NCBI GenBank assembly: GCA_036504075.1
Contig: DASXVX010000080.1
Span: 1 to 58,292, forward strand
DNA: 58,292 bases
DNA from: DASXVX01 sp036504075
Lineage (GTDB): Bacteria > Bacillota > Sulfobacillia > Symbiobacteriales > Symbiobacteriaceae
Reading direction: 5' to 3'
The notes under the pieces: generated by a model
What the model saw: the letters and a program-made list of their open reading frames with translations, nothing else
Databases searched by the model: none
What the model was told of the DNA's origin: nothing
Position numbers and translations under genes: made by a program
Shown: positions 24,977 through 33,769 of the stretch, piece by piece
Layout of the letters: every line of letters begins with the position of its first letter
Numbering within the stretch: the first letter of the stretch is position 1

Positions 24977-26485
24977 TTGGCTACCGAGATGTTCGTACAG
25001 GATACGCCGCTCATGCCGGTGGCGGACGCGTTGGTGCCATACCTTTGTTACGTGCTGGAGGCGGCCGGTCACCGGACCCTCTGGAATGCCGGCACGCACG
25101 TGCTGATCGTCGATTCGCCCATGGAAGGCCGCCTGTTTCGGTTCGAGCCCCTGGGGGAACGGCAGGAAATGACCGAGCATTTCCTCAGCGGGCTGCGAAA
25201 ACGGGTCCATATGGCCGGGGGCGTCGTCACCGAGCGCACCGCGGACCGGCCCGACGTGACAGTGCTGGTCCGGGTGGAGACCTGTGCGCCCGACGAGCGC
25301 CCGCGGGTTCTGCTGTGGGGCCGCCGCCGGGGCTGGTTCACGGCGCGCCCGTCATTGGCGGATGCAGTCGCGGAAAAGCTGCGCACGGCCCTGCGAATCC
25401 CCGTCGGCGTCACCTGGCGCCGCTTTATGAAGAAGAATGAACTGCACGTATGCGTGGCTGCGCCGGAAGAGGCCTGTCCGGTCATGGTGACGTCCGTATG
25501 GCTGGGGATCATGGCCTGTTTGCGGGGCGGCCTTGCGATCCCGGCGCCGCTCCTGAACGCCGACCTGCTGCTCAAACCGGCATGGCCCGCAGACTCCCCG
25601 CCCGAACCCATTACGGCCGCCCCACCTGCCGCCCCCGCTGCGGCAGATGCCAACCCGCCCGATGCGACTCCCGGCGCCAAGGAACACCCGCAGGCCGCCG
25701 TTCCCGCCGAACCACCGACGCCCCCGGCAGCGGCTCCCGCTCCGTCCCACGCGTCAGATCCGGCAGCGGCTCCCGCTCCGTCCCACGCGTCAGATCCGGC
25801 AGGGGCGCCCGCTCCGCCCACCGCGTCCCCACCGGCTCCGGCGCCTGCTCCGCCCCCGGCTCTGGCCCCTGCTCTGGCCCCTGTTCCGGTCCCTGTTCCG
25901 GTCCCTGTTCCGGTCCCGGCCGTGGCCGGCTCCGCCCCACTTCCGCAGAGGCCGCCGACCGGTCCGGTCATGCAAAAAATCCCCTACCATGAAGCGCTCC
26001 CGGGAACCGTCATCTGGTCGTCCGGGGGGGCAGTCAACATGCGTGGCGTAGGTTCGTCAAAGGGCGCGGCACCCTTCGCGTCGCCGGTGGAGTTCAGCCA
26101 CTCTCCGACCGCGCTGGCCAACGCAGCACCACCTTACGGGCAGCCTTCCCAGTTTGCCGCCGCTCCCCAGGCTGTTGCCACTCTCCAGTCTGTCGCAATG
26201 CCCCAGCCTGCCCCAGTTCAACAGATCGCCCCAATTCAGATGACTGTCCCAGTCCAGCAGGCCGCCCCAGTTCAGCAGACCGTCCCAGTTCAGCAGGCCG
26301 CCCCAGTCCAGCAGGCCGCCCCAGTTCCCCAGCCCGTGGCAGCCCCAGAACTCACACTGCCCGCGCAGCAAGCCGAGTCCACGGATGCGGTCAACCGTTC
26401 TCTCGCCCGCCCTCCGTCCGGTGGCCCGTTCGGTGGCCCGTTCGACCGCTCCGGTCGCATCAAACCCTGGAAACCGAACGGATAA
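24977..26485 (+). CDS. Low-complexity Pro/Ala/Gln-rich protein with globular N-terminus
   Basis: 502 residues from a TTG at 24977 with GGGAGGAGAG upstream. The first 200 residues are globular, two halves with hydrophobic strands (TLWNAGTHVLIVDSPMEG, then PDVTVLVRVETCAPDERPRV). I do not recognise a family. The rest is repetitive: a 36-bp unit encoding an A-P-S-H-A-S-D-P motif, a PVP(VPVP) run, and a PVQQAAP heptad repeated several times. Such regions are typical of extended surface or coat proteins. It probably belongs with the neighbouring Cys-rich protein. Confidence 0.65.
   Translation: MATEMFVQDTPLMPVADALVPYLCYVLEAAGHRTLWNAGTHVLIVDSPMEGRLFRFEPLGERQEMTEHFLSGLRKRVHMAGGVVTERTADRPDVTVLVRVETCAPDERPRVLLWGRRRGWFTARPSLADAVAEKLRTALRIPVGVTWRRFMKKNELHVCVAAPEEACPVMVTSVWLGIMACLRGGLAIPAPLLNADLLLKPAWPADSPPEPITAAPPAAPAAADANPPDATPGAKEHPQAAVPAEPPTPPAAAPAPSHASDPAAAPAPSHASDPAGAPAPPTASPPAPAPAPPPALAPALAPVPVPVPVPVPVPAVAGSAPLPQRPPTGPVMQKIPYHEALPGTVIWSSGGAVNMRGVGSSKGAAPFASPVEFSHSPTALANAAPPYGQPSQFAAAPQAVATLQSVAMPQPAPVQQIAPIQMTVPVQQAAPVQQTVPVQQAAPVQQAAPVPQPVAAPELTLPAQQAESTDAVNRSLARPPSGGPFGGPFDRSGRIKPWKPNG
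25724..25806 (+). repeat. 36-bp tandem repeat inside the Pro-rich gene
   Basis: A 36-base unit starting CCGGCAGCGGCTCCCGCTCC occurs twice without change (25724-25759, 25760-25795) and then continues partially. The period is a multiple of three, so copy-number change keeps the frame. Confidence 0.85.
26213..26334 (+). repeat. Degenerate 21-bp tandem repeat (PVQQ)
   Basis: Five to six copies of a roughly 21-base unit (CCAGTCCAGCAGGCCGCC and variants) encode PVQQ followed by AA, TV or similar, in a row. It is coding sequence and not a CRISPR: there are no unique spacers. Confidence 0.8.
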
Positions 26486-26673
26486 AGCGGGTCCATGCGG
26501 GAACGTCATTTGACAGGAAGGGCGAGCCAGGCCGAGGAGATGTATCCCCGGCCTTGTGCGACCCAGATTCGGCCCGTTTCCACAGTCCGGCGCTCACTGG
26601 TGTCGAGTGCCAATGCAGTCTGGGGGTATGCAGGATCCGACTGAGCGGTCGTCGGCACACCAGATGGCTCATC

Positions 26674-26815
26674 TGCTTTTGCATGACGGAGCCCTGCTCA
26701 CGCTTGTAAAACTGGACGGAGACGGGGGAATTCCCTTCTTTGGGGCCCGAAACGCACCAAAATATCACTCTCCGTCCACATTTGCACGCCAAAGGGGAGG
26801 TTCAGCTTGCATAAG
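26674..26815. repeat. Dispersed hairpin repeat element, copy B
   Basis: Same order of words as copy A at 10229: TTTTGCATGACGGAGCCCTG, then ACGC, TTGTAAAA, ACGGAGACGGG, GGCCC, and near the end TTTGCACGCCAAAGGGGAGG. Roughly 130 bases align with a few gaps. Confidence 0.6.
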
Positions 26816-26908
26816 TGGATTGAGAGGTGCCGACCAGCCGGGCACGTGGTGCCGCTCCGAAGAAAGGGGCGGGCTCGCCGGCCGGGCAGGCCACAACCAC
26901 AAGCCAGC

Positions 26909-26963
26909 AAAGAGCCCCTGAGTGTAAGCGCTGATTACCAGCGCACATCTCAGTGGCTCTTTT
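26909..26963. terminator. Long imperfect bidirectional stem-loop
   Basis: AAAGAGCC, CTGAG, GT and AGCGCT pair with AGCGC, CTCAG and GGCTCTTTT. The outer A and T runs make it a bidirectional terminator between convergent units. Confidence 0.75.
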
Positions 26964-27066
26964 GCTTAGCTTCACCCCGGATCGTACTCATATGCGTTTA
27001 CAGGTACCCGCGTGGTTTCCTTTCCAGTCATCTTGCCTCGCGCTGCCCTGTGCCCGCACCGGTCGC

Positions 27067-27759
27067 TTACCCGCCCACGAGTTCGATGCCTGACCCCATG
27101 ACATGGACCGGTGTCAAAGCGGTATCACACCATAACGAGCACCCGGCTTTCTGGGCACTGTGACAGAAGAAGTAGTCTTCGCCACCGGAAGCAGCGGCAT
27201 AGCGAACGCCGCGCTCGAGGACGCTTCTGTGGATCAGGTACACCGCCCCGGTCACGTCCACCTGGATCAGGCTGCCGGCGGGCCACTTCAGGATGTGCCG
27301 GTACCATCGGGTAATCGGGTCGAGGCGCATGATATTGTGGGCCCGTTGTCCGCGCGGCCCGGCCTGGTTGCACAGCAGCATCGAACAGACGTCCCGGCGG
27401 TGATTCAGCAATCTGCACAACCCGTCCGGCGGCACCAATACGTCCGTGTCGACCGAGAACAGATAGTCGTTGTCCGTCTTCAGGAAGTGGTCGATGAGGA
27501 GGTTGCGGAGGGTGGCCAGGTGCGAATAGGAATAGTGCCCGCGAACGCTGCTTTCGGTCCTGGTCGGCAGGTCGTTGTAGACTTCGACCGCGAAGCCGGC
27601 ATCGCTCAGGAGTTGGACGGAATCATCTGTACAGTCGTTGGCGATGAAAAGCGTCTCCAGTTGAATATCCGTCAAATCCATCCGGGTGACGTGGTTGATG
27701 AACCTGGGCAGGACCCAGGCTCGGTCTCGCACAGGCGCACCTAACAACACTCGCTCCAC
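27067..27759 (-). CDS. Glycosyltransferase, GT-A fold
   Basis: 230 residues from a GTG at 27759. The opening VLLGAPVRDRAWVLPRFINH and the DxD motif in YLFSVDTDVLVPPDGL mark a GT2/GT-A-type enzyme; DVTGAVYLIHRSVLERGVRY and GEDYFFCHSAQKAG form the acceptor half. The ribosome binding site is weak, so translation may depend on the gene 26 bases upstream. It is the last of three genes in a minus-strand operon (methyltransferase, GT4, GT-A). Confidence 0.8.
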   Translation of the reverse strand: MERVLLGAPVRDRAWVLPRFINHVTRMDLTDIQLETLFIANDCTDDSVQLLSDAGFAVEVYNDLPTRTESSVRGHYSYSHLATLRNLLIDHFLKTDNDYLFSVDTDVLVPPDGLCRLLNHRRDVCSMLLCNQAGPRGQRAHNIMRLDPITRWYRHILKWPAGSLIQVDVTGAVYLIHRSVLERGVRYAAASGGEDYFFCHSAQKAGCSLWCDTALTPVHVMGSGIELVGG

Positions 27760-27785
27760 GACATGGCCTCGCTTTCACGCAATGT

Positions 27786-28769
27786 TCAAGGCGCGATTTC
27801 GGGCAGAAACTCGGTGATGGCCTTGTACCGCGCCTCCCAGGAGTTGGCTTTTGCCACTGCAATCCGCTGCCCGACAGACTCCGAGTCAAACGCGGCGCTG
27901 TGGATGGCACGGGCAAAGCTGACGGGATCAGCGGCGATCCGGATGAGTCCCTGAAGGGGCAACACTTCAGGCAGCGGCGTGGAAACCACCTGCCTTCCGG
28001 TGGCCAGATACTCCCACAACTTGACGGGGTTCGCCGCCCGGGTCACCTGATTATCGCGGAACGGGATGATCGCCACGTTCGCGTGGTGGAGATAGGCGGG
28101 CAATCGTTCATACGGACGCATCCCCAGCTTATAGATGTTGCGTCCCCAAATCGGATGGCCGCCGAACTCCGGCCCGATCATGATGAAATCCCATAGGGGC
28201 AAGTACTTGGAAACCTGCAGGACGAGCGCACTGTCCACCCAGCGACCCCATGCCCCTACGAACATGACGCGCGGCCGGCCGGTTTGGGCCAGGTCCCGCG
28301 GCGGCGGTCCGTCAGGCGGCGTGTTGAAAAACGCGAAGTCGCACCCGTTGGGGATGACGGCCACACGGGCGTGCAGCGGCCGAAGCCTCGCTTCCAGGGC
28401 CGCCGAAGTGGCGACGACGGCTGCTGACCGGGCAAGCATGGGCGCCTCATAGGGCCGCCATTCCGGAAAATCGTCGACACAGTCGAAAACGACCAGGTCG
28501 GGTCGGTAGACGTCCAGTTCATGATGCAGATAAGCCCACGAACACCAGACGATGATCCGGCCCAAACCCGGCACAACCTCCTGCACAAACCGCTGTTGAT
28601 CACGAACCACCCATAGATTGGGAAGGACCTCTTCCGGTTCACGACCCGCCTGTTGCGTCTTGTCGCAGAAGAACACCCGGTGCCCGTGCCGAGCGAACTG
28701 GATCATGAGTTGCTGCGGGCGTTGACGCATGAAGCTGAAATCCAGGGTGGGCGGGTAGATGATGGTCAC
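27786..28769 (-). CDS. Glycosyltransferase family 1/4-like
   Basis: 327 residues. The start overlaps the methyltransferase stop by four bases (ATGA). It begins TIIYPPTLDFSFMRQRPQQL, a typical opening of GT1-like enzymes acting on surface glycans (MRQRPQQLM). VAVIPNGCDFAFF, VMFVGAWGRWVDSALVL and IPFRDNQVTRAANPVKLWEYLA with the donor-binding Glu complete the GT-B fold. It probably acts with the GT-A enzyme after it on the same glycan. Confidence 0.85.
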   Translation of the reverse strand: MTIIYPPTLDFSFMRQRPQQLMIQFARHGHRVFFCDKTQQAGREPEEVLPNLWVVRDQQRFVQEVVPGLGRIIVWCSWAYLHHELDVYRPDLVVFDCVDDFPEWRPYEAPMLARSAAVVATSAALEARLRPLHARVAVIPNGCDFAFFNTPPDGPPPRDLAQTGRPRVMFVGAWGRWVDSALVLQVSKYLPLWDFIMIGPEFGGHPIWGRNIYKLGMRPYERLPAYLHHANVAIIPFRDNQVTRAANPVKLWEYLATGRQVVSTPLPEVLPLQGLIRIAADPVSFARAIHSAAFDSESVGQRIAVAKANSWEARYKAITEFLPEIAP

Positions 28770-29350
28770 GCTGATCCCCCTGTCGGAGCGACTCGCCTGG
28801 CCGTCAGCAGCGAGACTCCGACCACTCCGAAGCCTTCCCAGTCGGGAGAATCGACGACGCTAATATCCATGAATCGTTTCACGTCCGCATAGGTTGGATG
28901 GTAATCATGCACGGCCAGCCAGTTGCCCGGCCCCAGATGTGGCGTCCAGCTTTCGAAGTCGGCTTTGACGCCCCCCCAGTCATGCGCGCCGTCAATGAAC
29001 AAGAGGCCGATCGGTTTGTTCCACCATCTGCAAACCTCCTGGCTCAAGCCCGGCAACGGTTGAACGATGCTTCGCAGGCGGAGGGCTTCCAGATGATGTT
29101 CAAACACTTCAAGCGGACAGCCGCCGCCATGCTTCCAGACATCCACCGCAAAGACCGGCGCCTGATTCCCATGCAGGCTCCCCGCTGCCAGGAAGCCGGT
29201 GGAAAGGCCGGCGTAGCTTCCGATTTCCACGATCGCCTGAGACGGAGGTACCTGACTGGCCAGATAGGCCAACCGCCGGCCCTCTTCCGAGGTGAGCCAA
29301 CCCGGGGTCTTCATGAGGTCGTCCTCGTTCGGCAGGTGCAACAGAGTCAT
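28766..29350 (-). CDS. Class I SAM-dependent methyltransferase (Methyltransf_24-like)
   Basis: 194 residues from the ATG at 29350 with GAGGAGGAG upstream. SAM motif I is AIVEIGSYAGLSTGFLA; LLFIDGAHDWGGVKADFE and NWLAVHDYHPTY are the hallmarks of the Methyltransf_24 family, which methylates sugars such as 3-O-methyl groups on glycans. It is the first gene of the three-gene minus-strand operon, so sugar methylation is a fair guess. Upstream, 29440-29570 on the plus strand holds a 43-codon open frame with protein-like composition (SLWLQANDDLLLLQLNLSPS) that may be a relic. Confidence 0.85.
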   Translation of the reverse strand: MTLLHLPNEDDLMKTPGWLTSEEGRRLAYLASQVPPSQAIVEIGSYAGLSTGFLAAGSLHGNQAPVFAVDVWKHGGGCPLEVFEHHLEALRLRSIVQPLPGLSQEVCRWWNKPIGLLFIDGAHDWGGVKADFESWTPHLGPGNWLAVHDYHPTYADVKRFMDISVVDSPDWEGFGVVGVSLLTARRVAPTGGSA

Positions 29351-29548
29351 GAACGACTCCTCCTCTTCAGGTTCGGGAAGTGGCTGGTGCCAGCATATGA
29401 AAGCGCAGTGACTGAGGTGCAGCCGGCCGGACGGGGTGGGCGGGCACAGTGAGCAGCAATCGCTCTGGCTGCAAGCCAACGACGACCTCCTGTTACTGCA
29501 GCTGAACCTCAGCCCCTCACAGAAGGCCACGCAAGAGATCCTCAACGC

Positions 29549-29593
29549 AAGAACCGCCCCCCAAACCTGACGGTTTGTGAGGGGCGGTTCTTT
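29549..29593. terminator. Strong bidirectional terminator
   Basis: AAGAACCGCCCC pairs with GGGGCGGTTCTT across a loop that itself contains AAACC/GGTTT. It lies downstream of the 29651-30928 gene on the minus strand. Confidence 0.85.
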
Positions 29594-29650
29594 GTGCGCC
29601 TACACGCTACGAGGTTCGCTGCCTCCGGGCCCATTCCCGTTACCGCATCC

Positions 29651-30928
29651 TCAAAAGAACTCCTCCCAACTCAGCGAGACCTGTACCGTGGTAGACGCAA
29701 GCGAAGAGGCCGCAACCGTAAGGGTATCTCCTGGATTCAAGCGGATATTCATGGTGGATACGAACAACTGCACCGAATCCACGGCTCCCATCTGGAACGA
29801 GAGAATGGTCTTGCCGCCGGTTACCGTTGTGCCTGCAGTGTCATAATCAACGACGCTGGTGCTGGTACTCACATCGGTGAAGGAAGGTGTACCGCCCAGC
29901 GTTGTGTTTTTGATCACCTGAATCTGAGTCGCTACCGTGCCCGCCGTACTTATGGACAAGAAGTCGTTTTGGATGCGAATCCGGTTCGTGCGCCCCTGAA
30001 AGGTGGCCTTGTCGCGAATCGTGATGACGGCAATCTCGGACGTGATGGCTGTCTTGCTGGCCAGGATCGAATTTCGTGTGACGAGCGCCTGCCCGGCATT
30101 TCCTTCGACGAACCCCATGCCGGATGAAGTCTCCAGCTTGATGTTAGTGGTGTTTGCCGTGTTTTCCACCTGGGCCATGAGCGGAAGCGTGGGGTTGAAA
30201 ATGCTGGGGTCCACGCTGCTATTCGGGTACTCGATCCGGTGGGCCAAAATGTTCTTTCCAGCGGGGGACTCGATAGTGAAATCAATGGGGCCAAAGCCCA
30301 GCCACTGATACTGTATGGAATAGACGTTGCCTTTCGTGGTGTCAAGGACCAGTCCGCTGGAGCCGGTTCCATCGAACTTATCCCCGTTCCAACTTGATTG
30401 AGGGATAAAGTTGTCTGTTCCATTCTGTCTGCGGAGGACGCCGAATGACGAACCGGAATAACCAAAGAAGAACCCGTCGGACTGATCACCGATCCCAATC
30501 AGTTGTGTACTCCCCGCCGCGCCAGTGGTAAACAGCGCGGCAAGCCGTACCAGGGCGCCAAGCCCTGGTGAATATCGCAGCGCCGCAATTGTGGATATTT
30601 GTGCCTTTGCGGATGCTGACGCGCCGGTCTGAAGAACGGCTTTGCTGTTGGATGGCGTGACGGTCCCACTCCCGGTGGTGGTGGTGGTGACGATATCTGC
30701 ATTGACGTTGTAGTTGAAATTCCATCCGACTACGGCTTGAATCTCCGCAGCCCGTGTATCTTTGAAAGCGGTGAGCGGAAAATCCACAGGCTCACCGCTG
30801 TTGGTCAGCCCGGTTTTTACAATTCCGCCGGAATCCACGGCGACACCGATGGCGGTTGACCCAAATTTCCCGTAGGCGAGCACATTTAGAGTCTTGGGAT
30901 CGTCATTGAAAATTCTGTAATTCGGCAT
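29651..30928 (-). CDS. Large beta-rich probable surface protein, phage-structural-like
   Basis: 425 residues from the ATG at 30928 with GGAGGT upstream. The N-terminus MPNYRIFNDDPKTLNVLAYG resembles the short domain found at the start of several Firmicute surface proteins (DUF6385-like, from memory). The middle (WNFNYNVNADIVTTTTTGSG, then QTGASASAKAQISTIAALRY and PGLGALVRLAALF) is a pattern I associate with phage virion or capsid-decoration proteins, and is rich in Gly, Ser, Thr and Asn. There are no cysteines of note and no signal peptide. It could be a spore exosporium protein or a domesticated virion protein. Confidence 0.55.
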   Translation of the reverse strand: MPNYRIFNDDPKTLNVLAYGKFGSTAIGVAVDSGGIVKTGLTNSGEPVDFPLTAFKDTRAAEIQAVVGWNFNYNVNADIVTTTTTGSGTVTPSNSKAVLQTGASASAKAQISTIAALRYSPGLGALVRLAALFTTGAAGSTQLIGIGDQSDGFFFGYSGSSFGVLRRQNGTDNFIPQSSWNGDKFDGTGSSGLVLDTTKGNVYSIQYQWLGFGPIDFTIESPAGKNILAHRIEYPNSSVDPSIFNPTLPLMAQVENTANTTNIKLETSSGMGFVEGNAGQALVTRNSILASKTAITSEIAVITIRDKATFQGRTNRIRIQNDFLSISTAGTVATQIQVIKNTTLGGTPSFTDVSTSTSVVDYDTAGTTVTGGKTILSFQMGAVDSVQLFVSTMNIRLNPGDTLTVAASSLASTTVQVSLSWEEFF

Positions 30929-30980
30929 CGATTGACCTCCAACGCGCACGGACTGATCGCACCGCCATCTGGCGGCTGTA

Positions 30981-31298
30981 TCACGGTTTGGGCATTGCTT
31001 GCGGGGTAGTCTCCGACTGGTCAGACGGACGGGCTGGAATGACGGGAGCGCCCTCGGCCATTGACACCGATGCCGGTAATGTGTCGAGGCGAGCCATCAG
31101 CGCATCTCGAGCCTGTTGCACGACCGCCTTGTCTGGGGACTCAACGAGGACTGCATATAACATGCTGCCACTGCTTGCTCGCAGCTGGTAAAGCGGCACG
31201 TCGTCTGACTGCGGTTCGGATTCGACCGTCAACGAGAAACAACATGTCAAGTTGACCCAATCCCCTCCATGGTCCTGAACCCAGAACACGAGCAACAC
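30981..31298 (-). CDS. Small hypothetical protein
   Basis: Up to 105 residues from GTG codons near 31298 with AAAGGTGGG upstream. The first 30 residues contain CC and NLTCC-like cysteines; the middle (GSMLYAVLVESPDKAVVQQA) looks like a small alpha/beta fold; the end is Pro-rich. Not recognised. It is directly upstream of the beta-rich surface protein on the same strand and probably co-transcribed with it. Confidence 0.5.
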   Translation of the reverse strand: MLLVFWVQDHGGDWVNLTCCFSLTVESEPQSDDVPLYQLRASSGSMLYAVLVESPDKAVVQQARDALMARLDTLPASVSMAEGAPVIPARPSDQSETTPQAMPKP

Positions 31299-31588
31299 CC
31301 CACCTTTCTAACTACCCGGTCCATGACTGCCGCCCGGTGCCTGTTCCCCGACCATCACGGAAGGCGCGGGAGTGTGCCACTCCCATCGGTGTCTTGTTCA
31401 CCTCCGCGGCGTGGCGTCGTTACCATATTTTGCGACGAGATAAATTATGACTTGCTGACAAAGGCGATCGCTCAAGTCGTATGGTGGTCACCGGTTGCAG
31501 GGGATCGGCATAGGGATGAATATTGGCGTATCGATCGCCTGAGCGGTGACTGCCTGACAGTTCTGCACAAGCAAAGGGCGTGATTCAG

Positions 31589-33280
31589 GTGCTGAACCCG
31601 GACCCGCAAAATACCTGTGTCGCAGTTACCCAAGCACTTGCCAATTGCTCTACAGCGCGCCGGGTGCAGGTAACCTGTAATCTGTCGGGCTTCAACCAGG
31701 AGTTGTCGGCGTGTAATATCATCGGCATCACACCGATTTCCGCAGCCACGCGCGTCACACCCGCCCTGGTCGTGCCGTGTGGTCAGGGCACGGCCCGCGT
31801 TTCGGCCATCATGGAGGCATTTGTGCGGGTCGAAGCCCGGTGCGGCTCGTTGCGGGTCATTGCGACCCCCAAAATCGACCTGCCTGTCTCTTGCCTGGTC
31901 AATCTGGCGGACTGTGCGGACGCCCGCCTGCTCGCCTCGGTCGTCGATGTGCAGCTGATCACGCAGCGGTTGACCAACCAGAGCGGTCTGCAGGCCATCA
32001 TCTTCGGTCAGAGTACCGACGAGCAGCTTGGCTTAGCCGTGATCGCAGCCGGCGACCTGAACGGCGATGGAATCGGCGACTGGGTTGCCGGGGGACCGGC
32101 AGGCCCCCCGGACGGACTGCCCGATCCGGGACTCGTCCGGGTGATCTCCGGCCGCGACGGCAGCATTCTCTACACGCTCACCGGGCCGGACCCCGGCGGG
32201 GCGTTCGGCTTCAGTCTGGCAGCCGTGGGCGACGTGGATGGCGACGGAGTGCCGGACCTGCTGATCGGAGCACCTGACACCGCTCCGGGCGGGAATACTG
32301 CGGCGGGGAGCGCGTTCCTCTATTCGGGCCGGACCGGCACGTTCATCCGGCGCCTGGACGGCGTAAACACGTGGGATCTATTCGGGTGGTCCGTGGCGGG
32401 CCTGGGCGATGTCGACGGCGATGGCGTGCCGGACTTTGCCGTGGCCGCCGTTTCGGCGCAAGTCGGGCTGCTGCAGGACGCGGGCAGGGTGACCGTCTTT
32501 TCCGGGAGTACGGGCGCCCCGATCTACAACATCGACGGCACCGAGAGCGGGGCCGCGTTCGGTCTGACCATGGCCACCATCGGGGATACCGACGGGGACG
32601 GGCTGCCGGACCTGCTGGTGGGAGCGCCCCAGGCGGCTCCCGGGGGGAACCCTGATGCCGGGAGCCTCTTTCTCTACTCGGGCGCCACGGGCGCCCTGCT
32701 CCAGCAGTTCGACGGGCTGGCCCCGAACGACGGCTTCGGCTGGTCGGTGGTGGACCTGGGCGACATCAACGGCGACGGATTGCGGGAGATCGCCGTGGGT
32801 GCGCCGGGCGCCAGCCCCGGGGGGGTGCCGGAAGCGGGCAGCGTCTTCGTGTACTCCACGAATGGCATCCTGCGGTACCGGCTCGACGGGCAGGTTCCCA
32901 TCGGCAATGTGGGCACCATGGTGGCGTTCGACGGCACCCACCTGATCGTCGGCGCGCCCGACGCCCCGGAAGGCGATGGCGATCCGACGGGCTATATCTT
33001 GATCTATGCGGCTGCGACAGGCGCTTTCCTGCGGCAAATTCAGGCGCCCTTTGCCTTCGGGCAGTTCGGCTGGTCGGGGGCCGGACGAGCGCCGGCGAGT
33101 GCCGCGATCGGCGCTCCGCTGGCCTCCAGGGACCCGCTCGCTGCAGCGGGGGCGGTTGTACTCCTGTCGCTGCAGGATGCGGTGCTCGTTCTGAACCTGT
33201 GCGTCGACGTGGCGGTTCAGGCCGTGCGAGATCTCATTGTGTCTGTGCCGGCAACGGCATGCACCGGCCTGGCACCATGA
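31589..33280 (+). CDS. FG-GAP repeat protein with five calcium-loop motifs
   Basis: About 563 residues; GTG codons at 31580 and 31589 are both possible, the second better spaced from AAAGGG. The N-terminal 140 residues contain paired cysteines (CNLSGFNQELSAC, then VPCGQG) like the Cys-containing protein at 24118. The rest is an integrin-alpha-like beta-propeller with repeats of FGxSxxxxGDxxGDG: DLNGDGIGD, DVDGDGVPD (twice), DTDGDGLPD and DINGDGLRE. These loops bind calcium in FG-GAP proteins. No signal peptide is seen, as for many spore-surface proteins. It ends in a perfect terminator. A surface-binding or adhesive role on the spore is inferred. Confidence 0.8.
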   Translation: MLNPDPQNTCVAVTQALANCSTARRVQVTCNLSGFNQELSACNIIGITPISAATRVTPALVVPCGQGTARVSAIMEAFVRVEARCGSLRVIATPKIDLPVSCLVNLADCADARLLASVVDVQLITQRLTNQSGLQAIIFGQSTDEQLGLAVIAAGDLNGDGIGDWVAGGPAGPPDGLPDPGLVRVISGRDGSILYTLTGPDPGGAFGFSLAAVGDVDGDGVPDLLIGAPDTAPGGNTAAGSAFLYSGRTGTFIRRLDGVNTWDLFGWSVAGLGDVDGDGVPDFAVAAVSAQVGLLQDAGRVTVFSGSTGAPIYNIDGTESGAAFGLTMATIGDTDGDGLPDLLVGAPQAAPGGNPDAGSLFLYSGATGALLQQFDGLAPNDGFGWSVVDLGDINGDGLREIAVGAPGASPGGVPEAGSVFVYSTNGILRYRLDGQVPIGNVGTMVAFDGTHLIVGAPDAPEGDGDPTGYILIYAAATGAFLRQIQAPFAFGQFGWSGAGRAPASAAIGAPLASRDPLAAAGAVVLLSLQDAVLVLNLCVDVAVQAVRDLIVSVPATACTGLAP

Positions 33281-33305
33281 GCCGATGCCCACAAGTAAAT
33301 CGGAA

Positions 33306-33347
33306 ACAAACGCAGGGACTCGCTTTTTCGCGAGTCCCTGCGTTTGT
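33306..33347. terminator. Perfect 18-bp terminator
   Basis: ACAAACGCAGGGACTCGC pairs exactly with its complement across a short T-rich loop. It lies 25 bases after the FG-GAP stop codon. Confidence 0.9.
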
Positions 33348-33769
33348 CTCGATTGCACAACGAGCGGGTGTCTGGTCCGGTGAGGCTTTGCACGGGCCGT
33401 CCGTTTGCCCCATAATGTGCGAAAGGGCGCCCAGACTGCTGGGCGAATCGGCCGGAAGCCGGGGGATGAGCGGCAGCCCACAGCGCCGAGAATACAGCGA
33501 GGCTTACGTAAGGCAATCCACGAGTCACAGGGTGCATTCCAACTCCACCGGCGGTGGCTGTTAGGCAGCTAAGAATCGCGGCCCTTTGCCACCCCGGAGG
33601 CACACCAAGGCGCTCGACCGCCACCCGAAGCCCCAGTCCAACCAGAGATCCTACAAGGACATACGGTAACGCGAAGGGGATAAAGAAGAACCCGATCGCC
33701 AATAGCCGGGCGCCGGGGACACGGGAGTTCCTAATGCTGATCAGTGTGGATGACTTGTGAGGAAGAGGA
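33348..33769 (-). other. Possible degraded membrane protein gene
   Basis: On the minus strand about 33450-33735 encodes hydrophobic segments (AIGFFFIPFALPYVLVGSLV, GLPYVSLAVFSALW) in one frame. The frame has no acceptable start codon with a ribosome binding site and runs without a natural stop into the FG-GAP terminator. I read it as a decaying membrane protein gene downstream of the small membrane protein at 33770-34003. A programmed feature cannot be excluded. Confidence 0.35.

Larger units (their letters stand above)
26486..27066. other. Long intergenic region with repeat copy B and a terminator
   Basis: No gene supported; the frames in it have no protein-like composition. It contains copy B of the dispersed hairpin element (26674-26815) and a strong bidirectional terminator (26909-26963) that separates the rightward Pro-rich gene from the leftward glycosyltransferase operon. 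Confidence 0.5.

Noticed and set aside
25724..26334. Possible CRISPR-like repeats
   Set aside because: The repeats are in-frame coding tandem units without unique spacers of constant length.
29440..29570. A 43-codon plus-strand frame with protein-like composition
   Set aside because: No ribosome binding site or recognisable family, and its end lies inside a terminator; mentioned only as a possible relic.
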